Shown piece after piece: positions 45,701 through 56,394 of a stretch of DNA of 64,000 nucleotides. The stretch spans positions 142,129,982-142,193,981 of the forward strand of contig NC_050097.1 in the NCBI RefSeq assembly GCF_902167145.1, written 5' to 3'. This DNA comes from Zea mays (Eukaryota > Streptophyta > Magnoliopsida > Poales > Poaceae). Each line of letters opens with the position of its first letter. The first letter of the stretch is position 1. The notes under the pieces are model-generated. The model made no database searches and was not told the DNA's origin. It was given only the letters and a program-made list of their open reading frames with translations. A program made the translations under genes and the position numbers.

Positions 45701-47517
45701 CTCAACTGCTTGTCAGACAAAGGAATACAGGAATCTAGTTTTGGTTGAATTCCTTGCAGCTGCACTGTCTGCCCTTGATGACAGAATTCTAACTTCTTTT
45801 CTGCCCAGTACACAGACATGGGACTATAACCTTCCAGCCAATCCATTCCCAAAATAATATCATAGCCACTCAGGGGTAAGAATTTGAAATCTGTATGAAA
45901 AGTAATACCCCCACACAACCAAGGACACTGGGGTGCCCAGCAGTTACACCACAGTTTCCTACCATCAGCCACTTTAACTGGTAAAGGTTTAGGCAATTGC
46001 TGTACATTCTTGACATCTCCCATCAAATGTAGACTCATAAAACTAGCTGAACTTCCAGAATCCACCAGCACCAACATCTGTTTGTGGTGTATTGAAGCCC
46101 ACAGCCTGATAGTTTTGTTGGTTTCACTGCCACTCGCAGCTGCTATTGATACAGCTAACACCACCTCCTCATCCTCTAGTGCCACCTGACTCTCACTTCC
46201 ATCGACTTCAATTTCTCCTACCGTCTGAGAAGTAATCGCCCACATTTCTTCCACAACATGTAATGGCACACTACTGGAACATGTATGATTTGGGTTCCAT
46301 CTTTCTCCGCACTTGAAACACAACCCCTTTGCTCTTCGATAAGCCTTGAGAGCAGCAAGTTTACTATCCTCAGCTCTGTAACTACTATTTGCTCTTCGCC
46401 TCTCATCACTTTGGGGTAATCCTCTATGGCTCACCACTGGAACTGAACTACCAGCCACTACGGAATTCTTTTGGTAACCTTTGGACATTCCCTGGTTCTC
46501 AATTCTCCTACCCTCTCTTCTACCTGTCCACACATCCTCATGTAATAAAGCTAGGGAACAAGCTGTATCGAGATTGTTAGGTCTCTGCATGGCCACCACA
46601 GCCCTCACCTCATCCTTCAAGCCATCCACAAAGCGTGCTGTGATCATAGCCGACGTAAGCTGTCCTTCATGAGCTAGCAGTTGATGAAGTAACACATCAA
46701 ACTGTTCAACATATTCACTTACAGGCCTAGTCTGATAAATATGATAGAACTGCCTAATCAACAATCCATGTTGATCTCTTCCGAAACGGTTAATCAGGTT
46801 AGAGCAAAACTCCTCCCAACTCATATGCCTCAGGTGATGCTCCACAGACTGTAACCAAAATATTGCCGATCCTTCAAAATGCATCACTGCCATTCTGATC
46901 CACATCTCCCTGGCTACCAGATAGAACTCAAAATAGGTCTCACATCGAGTCTTCCACAGCTTCGGATTACTCCCATCAAAAACTGGAAAATCCATGTTTG
47001 GCACCAATGATCCTGACCCTTGTGACCACCCTCCACGCGAATTTCTATCTACTGGATCATAACGAAAAGGAGTTTGGGACCAGGCTTGGTTCATACCTCC
47101 ATAGTTGGTAAAATTTCGCCCTCCTTCCATGCCTGGACGCCGATTCGGATCGGGGCGTCGAAGCTGGTTTACTCCACTCGCAGAATCCACCATCGGAGGT
47201 TCAGATGATAGAACTTCCACTTTACTGCCTCCACCAGTCTCGCCAAAACTGGTTGGCACTCCCATCGGCCTCTTCTCAAACTTCTCCACTTGGATTTGGA
47301 TTCCCCGCATGGTGTCTGCAATCTCCTTCATCTTCGACTCGACCTCCGGCCTCCACTTCTGCAGATCTCCCTGCTCCGACATCACGCCCTTCACCACTGT
47401 CTCCATGTTCCCCAGAGCGCCCTGCATCAACTCCATCCGCCGATGAGTCTCCCTGTTTCCCTCTTCAATCTTCACCAACAACTGCGCCAATGGATCCTCC
47501 GTCTTCGCCGGCGTCAT
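42775..47517 (-). pseudogene. L gag-pol polyprotein with three nonsense codons
   Basis: A single frame of about 1580 codons from ATG 47517-47515. Gag is followed by a CCHC-like knuckle (CFKCGERWNPNHTC, near 46300) and aspartic protease VLVDSGSSASFMS (near 46060). Reverse transcriptase has [18 protein letters not shown] and catalytic FLDDILVYS (near 45040), then RNase H (VIETDASGVGIG) and integrase with an HHCC finger (HDSAVGGHSG, CSVCLQAK) and catalytic core (VTMDFISGLP, IVSDRDPIFTS, DGQTERVNQ). A chromodomain closes it (LVKWSSWPDSLATWE). Stops: TGA 45498-45496 and TAG 45474-45472 between protease and RT, and TAA 45006-45004 after the RT catalytic motif. LDHRAGYHQ replaces the usual LDLRAGYHQ. 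No frameshift seen. Confidence 0.92.
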
Positions 47518-47572
47518 CTCACTCGCCCTCGCCTGGAATCTCGTCCAATATTCGTGGTGGTGCTCTAGAGTC

Positions 47573-47588
47573 GGCTCCGAATACCAAA
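47573..47588 (-). other. L primer-binding site
   Basis: Minus strand reads TTTGGTATTCGGAGCC next to the 5' LTR end CCTAACA; a diverged tRNA-Met primer site. Confidence 0.8.
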
Positions 47589-47879
47589 TGTTAGGCAATA
47601 GCCGGTATTCTCCTGAACCCTGTATGCTTCGTGTTATTTCAGAGTTCAGAACAGAGTTCTCTCCAGGTTCGTCACCGTTTCCAGCCGCTTACAGGAGTAT
47701 ATATATATATCTCCACTCCCTTTCCCCTTTTACAAGACAAGCATAATCTCTAGTTAACTACTCCATTCAGGTCCACTAATCCTGACATCACTCTGTGGCT
47801 GCGTCTTCTGGGTCCCACCTCCACCGGCCCTGGTTCTCCTTTCTCCAGCTCAGTGCACGGGCCGCGAGTGATGCTGACA
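47589..47879 (-). repeat. L 5' LTR
   Basis: LTR of 291 bp, TGTCAGCATCACTCG to GCCTAACA on the minus strand. A (TA)n run at about 47698-47711 is the only TATA-like element. Confidence 0.92.
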
Positions 47880-50833
47880 CACTCCTCCCTTGCTCCTCCG
47901 CCGCGACTTCCAGCAGCTCGCTGACGACTGCCGTTGCCTTCTTCAGGTTCGGCCATGCCGTGGTCTGGCACCTCGTTCGCACTTGTCCATGGCGCCTAAC
48001 CACGTGGCTCCTGACCTCGCTGGGTCTCAAGCCACCGCGGCGTCCTCAGCTCGTTCCTGGCACCGCCGTGTAGCGCTGCTGGCCGAGCTCTTCTGCCTTG
48101 TCCATTCCACTTCGACGTCGAGCCTCCCTGCTGCCCGCGACTATCACGCTAGCCATCATGGCGTCGCTATTTTTCTGCTGCGCCGCGACATCGTTGAGCT
48201 CCGTGCTTAGCGTCGAAGTCGCTATGCCGTTGTCGCTTTGGCTCCCTTTGTCCTCGCACGGGGTATGGCAGTCGTATCCACATCCGAGGCACCAACGTCT
48301 ACATCCTCAGCATTATCGTCGTTTCAACAGCTTTGTCGCACCTTGCGTTCGCACCGGAAGACGAAAGGGAAGCGCTAGTGCAACGCTCGTCAAGTATCGA
48401 TGATATGCGCAAGCCGGACAATGTTGTCGATTTCATGGTTTCAAGTCGGAATTAGCCTTGGTGAGGTGTCGTCACTCTTGCTTTTTGTTTTAATATTTCT
48501 CGTCAGTCTGGTCTACTTGCGCTGTTAACGTGAGCCGGTGACATGCTCGTAAATCGCAGTAGTGAATTAGTGCCAGAATAAAATTTGATTGGGTAGAATA
48601 GTGAAGTCTAGTACGTCGCTCGTCACGTATTTAGTGTTATGTGCGGACCGGGAAGCGTCGTTGATTTCGTGGATTCAAGTAGGATTTTAGTATGGCGAGT
48701 CGATTTGTTATTTCCTGTTGGTCGCAGTTTTTGATAGATTAAATAAATATGTGTGGTACGAAGTAAAATTAAAATAATTCTTTGTAAGCAAAATGGTATG
48801 ATTAATAATGCGAAAGGTAAGTTTAGCATTTAATTAATTAGTGAATAAGTTCTATCTAGGCCAATTGTATTAAGTAAGTAATTTAAGTTAATTAAGATAC
48901 ACAGTTTAAAGAGTTAATAAAAAGTTAGGAACAAAAATGATTCCACACACGGATGTTAATCATAATATCTTGTGATGTTAGTTTGAATTATATCTGGTTA
49001 GGTTGGAGAAGCATGATTGTCGTATGTAGCAATATATCGATAGCTAGTGTCCGCAATGCCTCGCCATTAAGTGGGTTTTTTGTGTGGCATCGTAATATCT
49101 GGTGTTATTCTTATATGCCTTCATGTGCATTATGCAAATCATTTTGGTACGTTTATTGATTACGTGATACGGAGGACCAAAGCTGAGTCGACCACAAGAT
49201 GTCGCTACACGTGAGCCGCTCGCGAGGTGATGCTGATGGACGAACCTGAACATGGATAATTTAAACAAGTATCAGAACAAAGGATGGTCGTCAAGTGATC
49301 GTCTGCTAACAAACACTAACGTAGTGTTTATTCCAGGCAAGCTCCGGTGCATGCAACCCCCTTCCTTGTGTTTTTAAATAATTTTTACACACTTTAAGTC
49401 TAGCGAAATGTGCATTAGGTTTATAGGAGTTGCTTGGAAACCCTTTGATGCATTGGCTACCTTGAAATCCATTCCTTTTATAGATACTTCTGATGAACTA
49501 TCAAAATATGATTTACAAAAATGCTTAGCCCTGCTTAGATCTTGTGGATAGAGGTTGTCTTTTGCATTAATGCCTAGCTCAGGGGTTATCCTAAGGAAGG
49601 ATGGCTTCTACCTGCAAGAATATTTTTATTGGGAGCATGGTGGGATCTTACTGCAAAGTTCCCTATAATGCTCTTTTCATCCTAAGGAACACAAACAATC
49701 CTAAGGATGGAAGTACTTAAATCTGGACTTGGGCTAGGAACAGGTGATGTTCTACCCAGGTTAATTAAGGATTGGATGCGTATGTAGGCCTGTATGATCA
49801 AGGACTATCTTAACTGGCCACATGCCTGGATATGGGACAGGGTAAGCTTGAACCCGGCTATTCCATACGTGAAAAGACAACCGCACACTAGGCGTGGGAG
49901 ATGGTGGGAGTAGCGTGTACCCTCATGGCTAGAGGCTGGACGGAGGAGTACTGTGCTCCCGAGTAGCGCGGACCGGTTCACGTTGTGGAGGATCTGTGGG
50001 AGTGGTTGACATATGCAAGGGTTAAGTGTTACATATGTCGTGTGGTTAGAGATCCTCAGCTGAGTAAATTGATTCGGATCGCCGTTATATCCCCGGACAG
50101 TGGAGACTTGATCACTGACATGCAACCTTGGTCAGGATGTAAACCTTATGAATAAAAATAATGTTGTATTGATGAGATGGTGAAATTAGACCAGATGCAA
50201 CCAGAGTCTATTAATATTTAATATGGCGTTAAAATATTGAAAGTAAGGACTCACTTTAGTAAGCTATTTCTGCAAAAGTATCTAAAGTTGATTCTTGCTA
50301 AAGCCTTTTCCTTGATTCCTATTTAACCAGCATATCCTTGAGAGTCATTTTTCCTTAGTCGGGTAGGACTTGCGAAACTACACTTCATACTCAGGGTTTT
50401 CGAACCCATGTTGTTACAGGTACTAGATTTATGCTGTTGTGGATGGTGTTAAGCGCTGGTGGGCACGACCTTCTTATAAATCTAAGTACTTGTCCTATAC
50501 TTCTTATTGAGGACTGTCACTGAGCAAGCATATATTTTCAACATATAAATGTTTATACATTCAAAACATAGTGTAATTACTCCGATCATGTACAATGTAA
50601 ACTTGATGTAACTTGTAAAATTTGGTAATAAGATTTCCACTGCAAAATGTTGGTGTGCGATTTGTGTTTACTTAATCATGCGGTCCTGGTTGTAAGTGGT
50701 TTATCCGGGGTCCTTGGGACACTCGGATGGATCCTGTTAAGTTATCCGGTGCACAGGCATAGCCGTCTGAGGTCTTTGAGACGAGGATAGGTGCATGTGG
50801 GCCCAATAACTTGGGAGGTTCTGCCACAGCGAG

Positions 50834-51741
50834 CCCCCAACATGTCCACCCGATGGTGACTCGGCGTGCCATCGGCGTTCTCTGCCCTATCGATCGACTG
50901 ATTCTAGCCGCTTACACAACTGCCACTCCTCCAGACGCCTCCCTGGTTGCCTCTTCCGTTCGCACCACCCTTGCCGACCCACATTGGTGTCACGTTATGG
51001 AGGAGTACGCGGCCATGCTGGTCAACCACATCTGGGACCTGGTTCCATGTCCACCAGGCACTAATGTGGTCACTAGCAAGTTGCTCTTTCGCCACAAGCT
51101 TACCTCGAACGACTCCCTCGACCACTACAAGGCCCATTGGGTCCTTCGGGGCTTCACCTGGCGCCCCGAAGTGGACTACGACGAGACATTCAGCCCCATC
51201 GTCAAGTTCGCCACCGTTCACGCCGTCCTCTCCCTCGCCCTCTCCGAGATCGGCTGATCCATCAGCTCAACATTAAGAATGCCTTCCTCCACGACACTAA
51301 TGGAGACTGTCTACTTCAGCCAGCCCGTCGGCTTCGTCGACGCTGCTCATCCGGATCTGGTCTACCGGCTGAACCGCTCCCTGTATGGCCTTAAGCAGGT
51401 GTCGCGGGCGTGGTACAGTCGCTTCGCCTCCTACTTGGCCTCCATCGGCTACATCAAGGCCAAGTTGGATACCTCCCTGATCATCTACCGACGCAATGAC
51501 GACATTTTCTACCTCCTGCTCTACGTCGATGACAGTGTGCTCATAGCATCCACCGCAAACCTCTTACAACACATGATCATCGCCCTTCAGCGTTCACCAC
51601 TTCCTCGGCATCACCACCGAGCGCAGGCCTCAGGGTCTCTTCCTCCACCAGCACTAGTATGCCATCGACATCCTGGAGCGGGCTAGCATGTCTGAATGCA
51701 AGTCCTGATCCACGCCTATTGACACTCAGGCGAAACTCTCT
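50834..51741 (+). pseudogene. G: degenerate copia reverse transcriptase
   Basis: It continues G after solo LTR D. The MVTRRAIGV start is followed by the RT segments HIWDLVPCPPGTNVV, FRHKL, VDYDETFSPIVK and then, after a frameshift near 51255, LNIKNAFLH, RSLYGLKQVSRAWYSRF and the catalytic LLYVDDSVLIAS (about 51520). A deletion/frameshift near 51590 precedes FLGITTERRPQGLF-type sequence, with the match fading at about 51741 (STPIDTQAKLS). RNase H is absent. Strand and order match the integrase piece at 39905-40818. Confidence 0.85.
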
Positions 51742-52347
51742 AGGTGGGCATACCAGGAAACAAAAGCATGCATGGGTGAGAAGGAATCGTGCATGACGTA
51801 TTCACTTGAGCACAAAAGGAAACATGCATGAGTAGGGTAGGAAATTAATCACACATCCACACAAGGAAACTGGCATGCACATGGGTGCAAGGAATCACGA
51901 TGTCATATACATTCAAGGAGAAGGGTACATGCGTCTACAATGGGATACAAATCACTTTGTTTTAGGATAAAATCCAAAAAATATTGTGTGTCCTGTTTCT
52001 TGGGATGGGGGAGTAGTGTTTTGGGTGATCATATGGATAAACTTCTGGAGACGGTTTAATTAAGGAGAAACATATTATTGATGTCCCTCCTAGAGCCCCA
52101 GTTTCTTGGGTTAGTTTTAATTTTAACTTATGCTTATACAATGATGCATCCTACCTATTGTACTCACACATGTCAGAAATATATGGTGATAATATATAAG
52201 TATGTATGAGTTCCTGATTATATATATATGCCATATTCAAAATATTGGTTGTTACACTAATAGTCAAATTTTGATCCCAAAATTGTTACATATACTCATT
52301 TATGATGCATATGACTATATTTTGCTTCTTTTCATGTTATTCTGTAG
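51742..52347. other. AT-rich DNA without recognisable genes
   Basis: No coding signal, LTR border or repeat family recognised. It contains short CATGCATG-rich stretches near 51770-51840 and ATATAT runs near 52180-52230. It directly precedes the syntaxin-like exon and could be an intron of the captured fragment. Confidence 0.5.
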
Positions 52348-52470
52348 ATTGATAAACTACAAGATACTTTCCACCAGTGGAAGCAGACACCCATGAATAT
52401 TGGAGAGTCTATGCATCTAACCAAAGAACTATTAATCAACGGTGAAAGTATCTAGTGGCAGGTGCATGAA
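52348..52470 (+). pseudogene. Syntaxin-like (SYP61/syntaxin-6 N-terminal) exon fragment
   Basis: Forty-one codons directly after an acceptor-like TTATTCTGTAG. They read IDKLQDTFHQWKQTP..., then HLTKELL, then SI-stop-WQVHE. From memory of plant SYP61 SNAREs the N-terminal domain has IDKL, TFH.W, KEL and SIEWQVDE at the same spacing, ungapped. The invariant E of SIEWQV is replaced by TAG (52453-52455), so this copy is dead. Similarity stops at 52470. The remaining gene (rest of the N-terminal domain, SNARE helix, membrane anchor) is absent nearby. It is probably a captured or left-over host exon; the carrier is unknown. Confidence 0.6.
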
Positions 52471-52914
52471 ATTTTCTCACCATTTGTAATGTTATTATTA
52501 TAATTACAATCCATGCTAGAAAGAAGGATTCCATGTATAATTTTTCCTTTACATGCTTGCAACATCTCAGGCAAGCACTCCGGGAACCTTTCCACACACG
52601 TCAGTTGTTGGGCACTGTCACGTGGATGAGCTGATAGGTGGTCCCAATCACTCAGGGAGTAGGTGGAAGCTTAACAGGTGGTCCCGCTGCGAAGCACCCA
52701 GAGGCGGCTTTTGTGCTTGGAGGCGTCTTCGCCAAGATTTTATTTTAATCTGGTGTTGCCCTGAGGCGTTATTTGCACCCAGAGGTAGCTTTTGCGCCCG
52801 AAAGCGTGTTGCCGCACGCCGTGGATGGGCTTTGTCTGGTGCGGTCGGTGACTGTCTTTGTGGTCGAATGTTGGCTTTGAGAGCCGTTTCAGCTGTGGCA
52901 TTCGTTGAGAGCCT
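52471..52914. other. Unassigned DNA between syntaxin-like exon and J
   Basis: No supported gene. It contains an imperfect direct repeat of about 30 bp (GCACCCAGAGG then AGCTTTTG or GGCTTTTG) at about 52696 and 52778. It may in part be strongly diverged integrase region of J. Confidence 0.4.
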
Positions 52915-53960
52915 TTCCGGTATAAGGTGCCTTCGATGAGTGAGTACTGTCGTCACCTGTATGCGAGCATGGACTCTTCCGATGGGTCTGATGGGTGGTA
53001 ATGCCCGCGAAGGTAGGATATTATTTGAGCCCTACAGTCCTTTGGCAGATCATGTTGAAAGATATTGCTTCTAAGTCTGGGTTCCTGATGAAGGGTGTTT
53101 TAATGACTTGGTAAAACACGTCGGAGGGTAGGGGTCTCTTCTTGCAGCAGCCTTCGCCAAGGTATTTGCTTAAGCCGTTTCTGGAGTGATCAATATGATG
53201 GATAGTGAAACCTCATAATTGCTTTTCAAGACTCCGCATTCTAGATAGGTATTGAAGCAGAACTGGCTCACATGGTGCACAATCTTTCTCGATTTGTCCT
53301 GTGACTATCTTCGAGTATGTTTTGATGATGCAGGTCCGAACGCCAAGGATTCTTAGCTTGCGCAGGCCTAGAACGATTGCATCATACTCCACAATGTTGT
53401 TTGTGCAAGAGTCATTTGTGAAGCTTAGTCAGGCGGCACATCTATACTTGGACCTTAAGGGGGTCGTCAATATTGCAACTACTCTAGCCCCTGAATGGCC
53501 CTAGGCTCCGTCATAGTGTACGATCCAAGCTGTCTCCTTTGTCAGTAGTGAGGGCGTAGCGGAGCCGTTCCAGTCAACGATGAAGTTGGCTAAGACTTGT
53601 GATTTCATGGCGCTTCGGGATTTGAAGGCCAGGTGATATTCTTACAACTCCATGGCTTATTTTCCTATCCGGGCATAGGCCTCTGGGTTGTTGTAAATAT
53701 CTAATAGGCTTCTCTCTATTAGCACCCCGATTTTGTGAGCTTCAAAATAATGTCCCAGCTTTCTTGATGCCATGACCACCACATATGCTATTTTCTCCAT
53801 TTCAGACATGTGGGTTTTGGATTCGGTGAGGACTTCGCTGACGAAATACACTGGGGACTGGACTAGCCCGCCTTCAGCTAACTTTTCTTGCACGAGGAAT
53901 GCGCTCACTGCTTGATGGGAGGTCGCCAGATAGAGCAGTAGGTTGGCTCCCAATGCTGGG
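52915..53960 (-). pseudogene. J: Tat-type gypsy pol fragment (RNase H, second RNase H, linker to integrase)
   Basis: On the minus strand, the RT-linked RNase H end (LLLYLATSHQAVSAFLVQE, VYFVSEVLTESKTHMSEMEK, about 53950-53720) is followed by a Tat-specific second RNase H. That one carries SQVLANFIVDW, HYDGA-stop-G and NNIVEYDAIVLGLRKLRILGV (about 53600-53330). Then comes the linker toward integrase with AQIISYLRGHYHPSDPSEE and RQYSLIEGTLYRK (about 53010-52915). Several stops and shifts are present. Cut on its right by insertion of I. The order of domains is diagnostic for the Tat lineage. Confidence 0.82.
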
Positions 53961-55340
53961 TGTAAGGAAAATGGACCCCGGGCCATTTGGCTCAAAAGGT
54001 TTTGGTGTTTGATGATCAACATAACTTGTGGACTAATGTGTTTGCTAGTGTTTATGTTTATAGTTCATAGGATGCGAAGAGGATTGGACTAAGACACTGA
54101 GGATGCAACACCTCAAAAGAAGACATAAAAAGAGCTTAGAACTCTAAGACTCAAGAACAAAAGAAGCCCAAAGAATCAGCGAAGACATCGATGAAGAGGG
54201 TAGACAGCCAGCGCACTGGTGGTGCACCGGACAGTGAACAGTACCTGTCCGGTGTGCACCGAACTGTCCGGTGGGACACCCGGACAGTCTGCGCAGGCCC
54301 ACAATGGGTGCTCTCGGGCTGTAGCACCAAACTGTCTGGTGTGCACCGGACAGTCTGGATAACGGTCGGATCCAACGGTCGACTGCTACAGACCCCAACG
54401 GCCGGCAGACGTGGCAGGGCACCGGACAGTGAATAGTGCTTGTCCGGTGCGCCCGTCGATAGAAAGCTGCTGCTTCTGTCCAACGACTATAATTGTGGGG
54501 GAGGCTATAAATACCCCCCCCCCAACAGGCCATTTCAAGGTGTGGGAGCCCAAGCAACATACCAGGGCATAGTATAGACATTTTCGAGTGCTCATACACC
54601 CAAGTGCTTAATAGAATCACTCGATGATTAGCGTAGGTGCTTTGCGAAGTGCTTAGGTTAGTTAGAACGCATTAGCACTTGCTCTAGGTGAATCCTAGCT
54701 AGTTGAGTGAGTTTAGAAAAACCACACAACCCCTCGGCTCTTGAGCGAGCCGTTGTAATTGTACCGAGTGGGGCGTGAGTCTTGCGAGACCGTGACAACC
54801 GAGTTTGTGTCACGGCCGCCACCGTGTACCGAAGGGAACGAGGCCCGCGGCGTTTCGGTCGAAAGCTCGATAGTGGAGACTATGGGGAGCGTTCGAGAGG
54901 AGCCGAAAGCGGAGCACCACTCGCGTGTGGAGAAGGCCCGTGGCTCTCTACGGAGTTACACGACTATGGTGCTTGGCCCTCACGTGGGCTTCCCTTTGCT
55001 TATGGGCACCAACGAGGATTAGTCGGAACCTTGCGTGGTTCTAGATAACTCGGTAAAAATACTGGCGTTATCCACGAGAGTTTGTATCTCTACCTTGCTC
55101 TTTACCTTTCGCATTTATATAAAACATTTAAGTTTCAATCTTGTCTTTATAATTAGATTGTTTAGGATTGAAACTTAGACATTGCGGTAGAGATAACAAC
55201 ACTTAGACAAAACCTAGTTTGCACAACCTAGATTATTTATTTGCATAGGTTTTGCTCTAGGGATTTATTTGTGGCCTAGTTTAAAAAGAGTTTTTAGAAG
55301 TCCTAATTCACCCCCCTCTTAGGCGTCACTGTTTCGTACA
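53961..55340 (+). repeat. I 5' LTR (copia, Sirevirus-like)
   Basis: LTR of 1380 bp, TGTAAGGAAAATGG to GTTTCGTACA, followed by a tRNA-Met primer site. Left flank CTGGG (53956-53960) would be the target duplication; the other copy is outside the window. It contains CCGGACAGTCCGG-type palindromes (54220-54450) and a TATA box TATAAATA at 54506-54513 followed by a ten-C run. Borders differ from the E and H families. Confidence 0.88.
54506..54513 (+). promoter_or_regulatory. TATA box of I LTR
   Basis: GAGGCTATAAATACCCC context, downstream of the palindromes, as in E and B0. Confidence 0.75.
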
Positions 55341-55342
55341 AT

Positions 55343-55355
55343 TGGTATCAGAGCC
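55343..55355 (+). other. I primer-binding site
   Basis: TGGTATCAGAGCC, two bases after the LTR; initiator tRNA-Met type. Confidence 0.9.
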
Positions 55356-55422
55356 TGGTTTGGCTCATTTGAAATGCTTTAGCTTCACCGCTAAAAGAGT
55401 CGACACTTTTTAGAGAAAGGGG

Positions 55423-56394
55423 ATGGATACCCATAGGCCACCACATTTCAACGCCATTAACTTCTCATATTATAGTGCTAGAATGGCTTGTGACCTAGAG
55501 GTCGTTGATCTAGGTGTTTGGAGAGTCACTCGTGACAGGATTAAACCACCTAAGAATCTCGAGAAACCCAACACGAGTGAGGAAAAAAACATTTAAATGG
55601 TAGAGCCAAAAATTGCTTGTATGAATCTCTTAGCATGGATATTTTTAATCAAGTTTTTACATTAAAAACTGCTAATGAGATTTGGCTAAAATTGCATGAG
55701 CTCCATGACGGCACATCCAATGTCCATGAGCAAAAACATTGCCTAGTCTTAAATGAGTATAATTCTTTTGCTATGAAGGATAATGAGCTTGTTAGAGATA
55801 TGTATTCTCGCTTGAATATAATCATAAATGAGCTCAATTCTATTGGCATTAATAAGCTAGGTGATGTGGATATTGTGAGGAAGATTATCTCCCTACTACC
55901 ACAACAAAGATATAGGAGCATCATCACCATTCTTCACAACATGGAAGACTTGAGTCAAATGACCCCGACCATTGTGATTGGGAAAATTGCGGCATTTGAG
56001 ATGTCGCGGAAAATGGGTCGACAAGAGGAGCCAACTTCTTCAGGACCATATGCTTTTCCATGTGATGAAAGGAAAGGGAAAAAGAAGGCTCCCACTCCAA
56101 GTTCCTCAAGTGAAGAAGAGGAAGAAGAAAGTGATGGTGATGAAGATAATCAACCATCAACATCATCCTCTAAGGACGAAGAAACAATCCGACGAGTCAG
56201 AAAGGTAATAGGGATGATCCATAAGATTAATCTAATGGGTGTACCTCTGCAGGTCGAGGATCTTCTCTTCAACATTGAAGGAAAAAGCAAAGAAAGAGAG
56301 GATGCTTCACATGCGGGGAGAAGGGCCACTTCAGGGACAGCTGTCCAAATATGGTCGAACCCACAAAGGGGAGGAGCAAATGCAAGGCGCTTAC
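55423..56394 (+). pseudogene. gag: I gag, frameshifted and cut by H
   Basis: ATG 55423 opens MDTHRPPHFNAINFSYY. After a frameshift near 55590 follows the copia gag core (YESLSMDIFNQVF, LKTANEIWLKLHELHDGTSNV, VRKIISLLPQQRYRSI), then a Ser/Glu-rich acidic linker. After another shift near 56290 comes a zinc knuckle C-x2-C-x4-H-x4-C (CFTCGEKGHFRDSC, about 56310-56352). The frame is interrupted at 56394 by the H 5' LTR. The remainder of I lies beyond H, outside the window. Confidence 0.85.

Larger units (their letters stand above)
42465..47879 (-). mobile_element. Reina-type chromovirus L, full-length, inactive
   Basis: A 5.4 kb Ty3/gypsy element with short LTRs: 5' 47589-47879 (291 bp) and 3' 42465-42762 (298 bp). 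It has a tRNA-Met-type primer site and a purine tract. One continuous frame encodes gag-protease-RT-RNase H-integrase-chromodomain. Compact size, about 300 bp LTRs and the C-terminal chromodomain fit the Reina lineage. Three nonsense codons inactivate it. The LTRs differ at about 7 of 290 sites plus a 10 bp and smaller indels. The flanks (CCCAA left, CACTC right) do not form a target duplication. Confidence 0.9.
40819..50828 (+). mobile_element. Solo LTR D of a long-LTR chromovirus-type gypsy, split by L
   Basis: It starts TGTAACACCCTAGG and ends TTCTGCCACA, with target duplication GCGAG at 40814-40818 and 50829-50833. Removing it joins the two halves of G in a sensible order (HSE then PPTCPPMVTRR). 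Without L it is about 4.6 kb and has no internal region, so it is a solo LTR. Like S it has a GC-rich first third with accidental open frames and an AT-rich remainder, plus a GGCAAGCTCCGG motif at 49336 and the TACTCAGGGTTTTC motif near 50386. Confidence 0.88.

Noticed and set aside
52553..52939. 129-codon open frame as a host gene
   Set aside because: No recognisable motif, and its 3' end overlaps J sequence on the other strand (YLRG...LIEGTLYRK region). Evidence is too weak.
54517..54526. Ten-C homopolymer after the TATA box of LTR I
   Set aside because: Could be a sequencing or slippage artefact. Related LTRs have short C runs here, so not treated as a signal.
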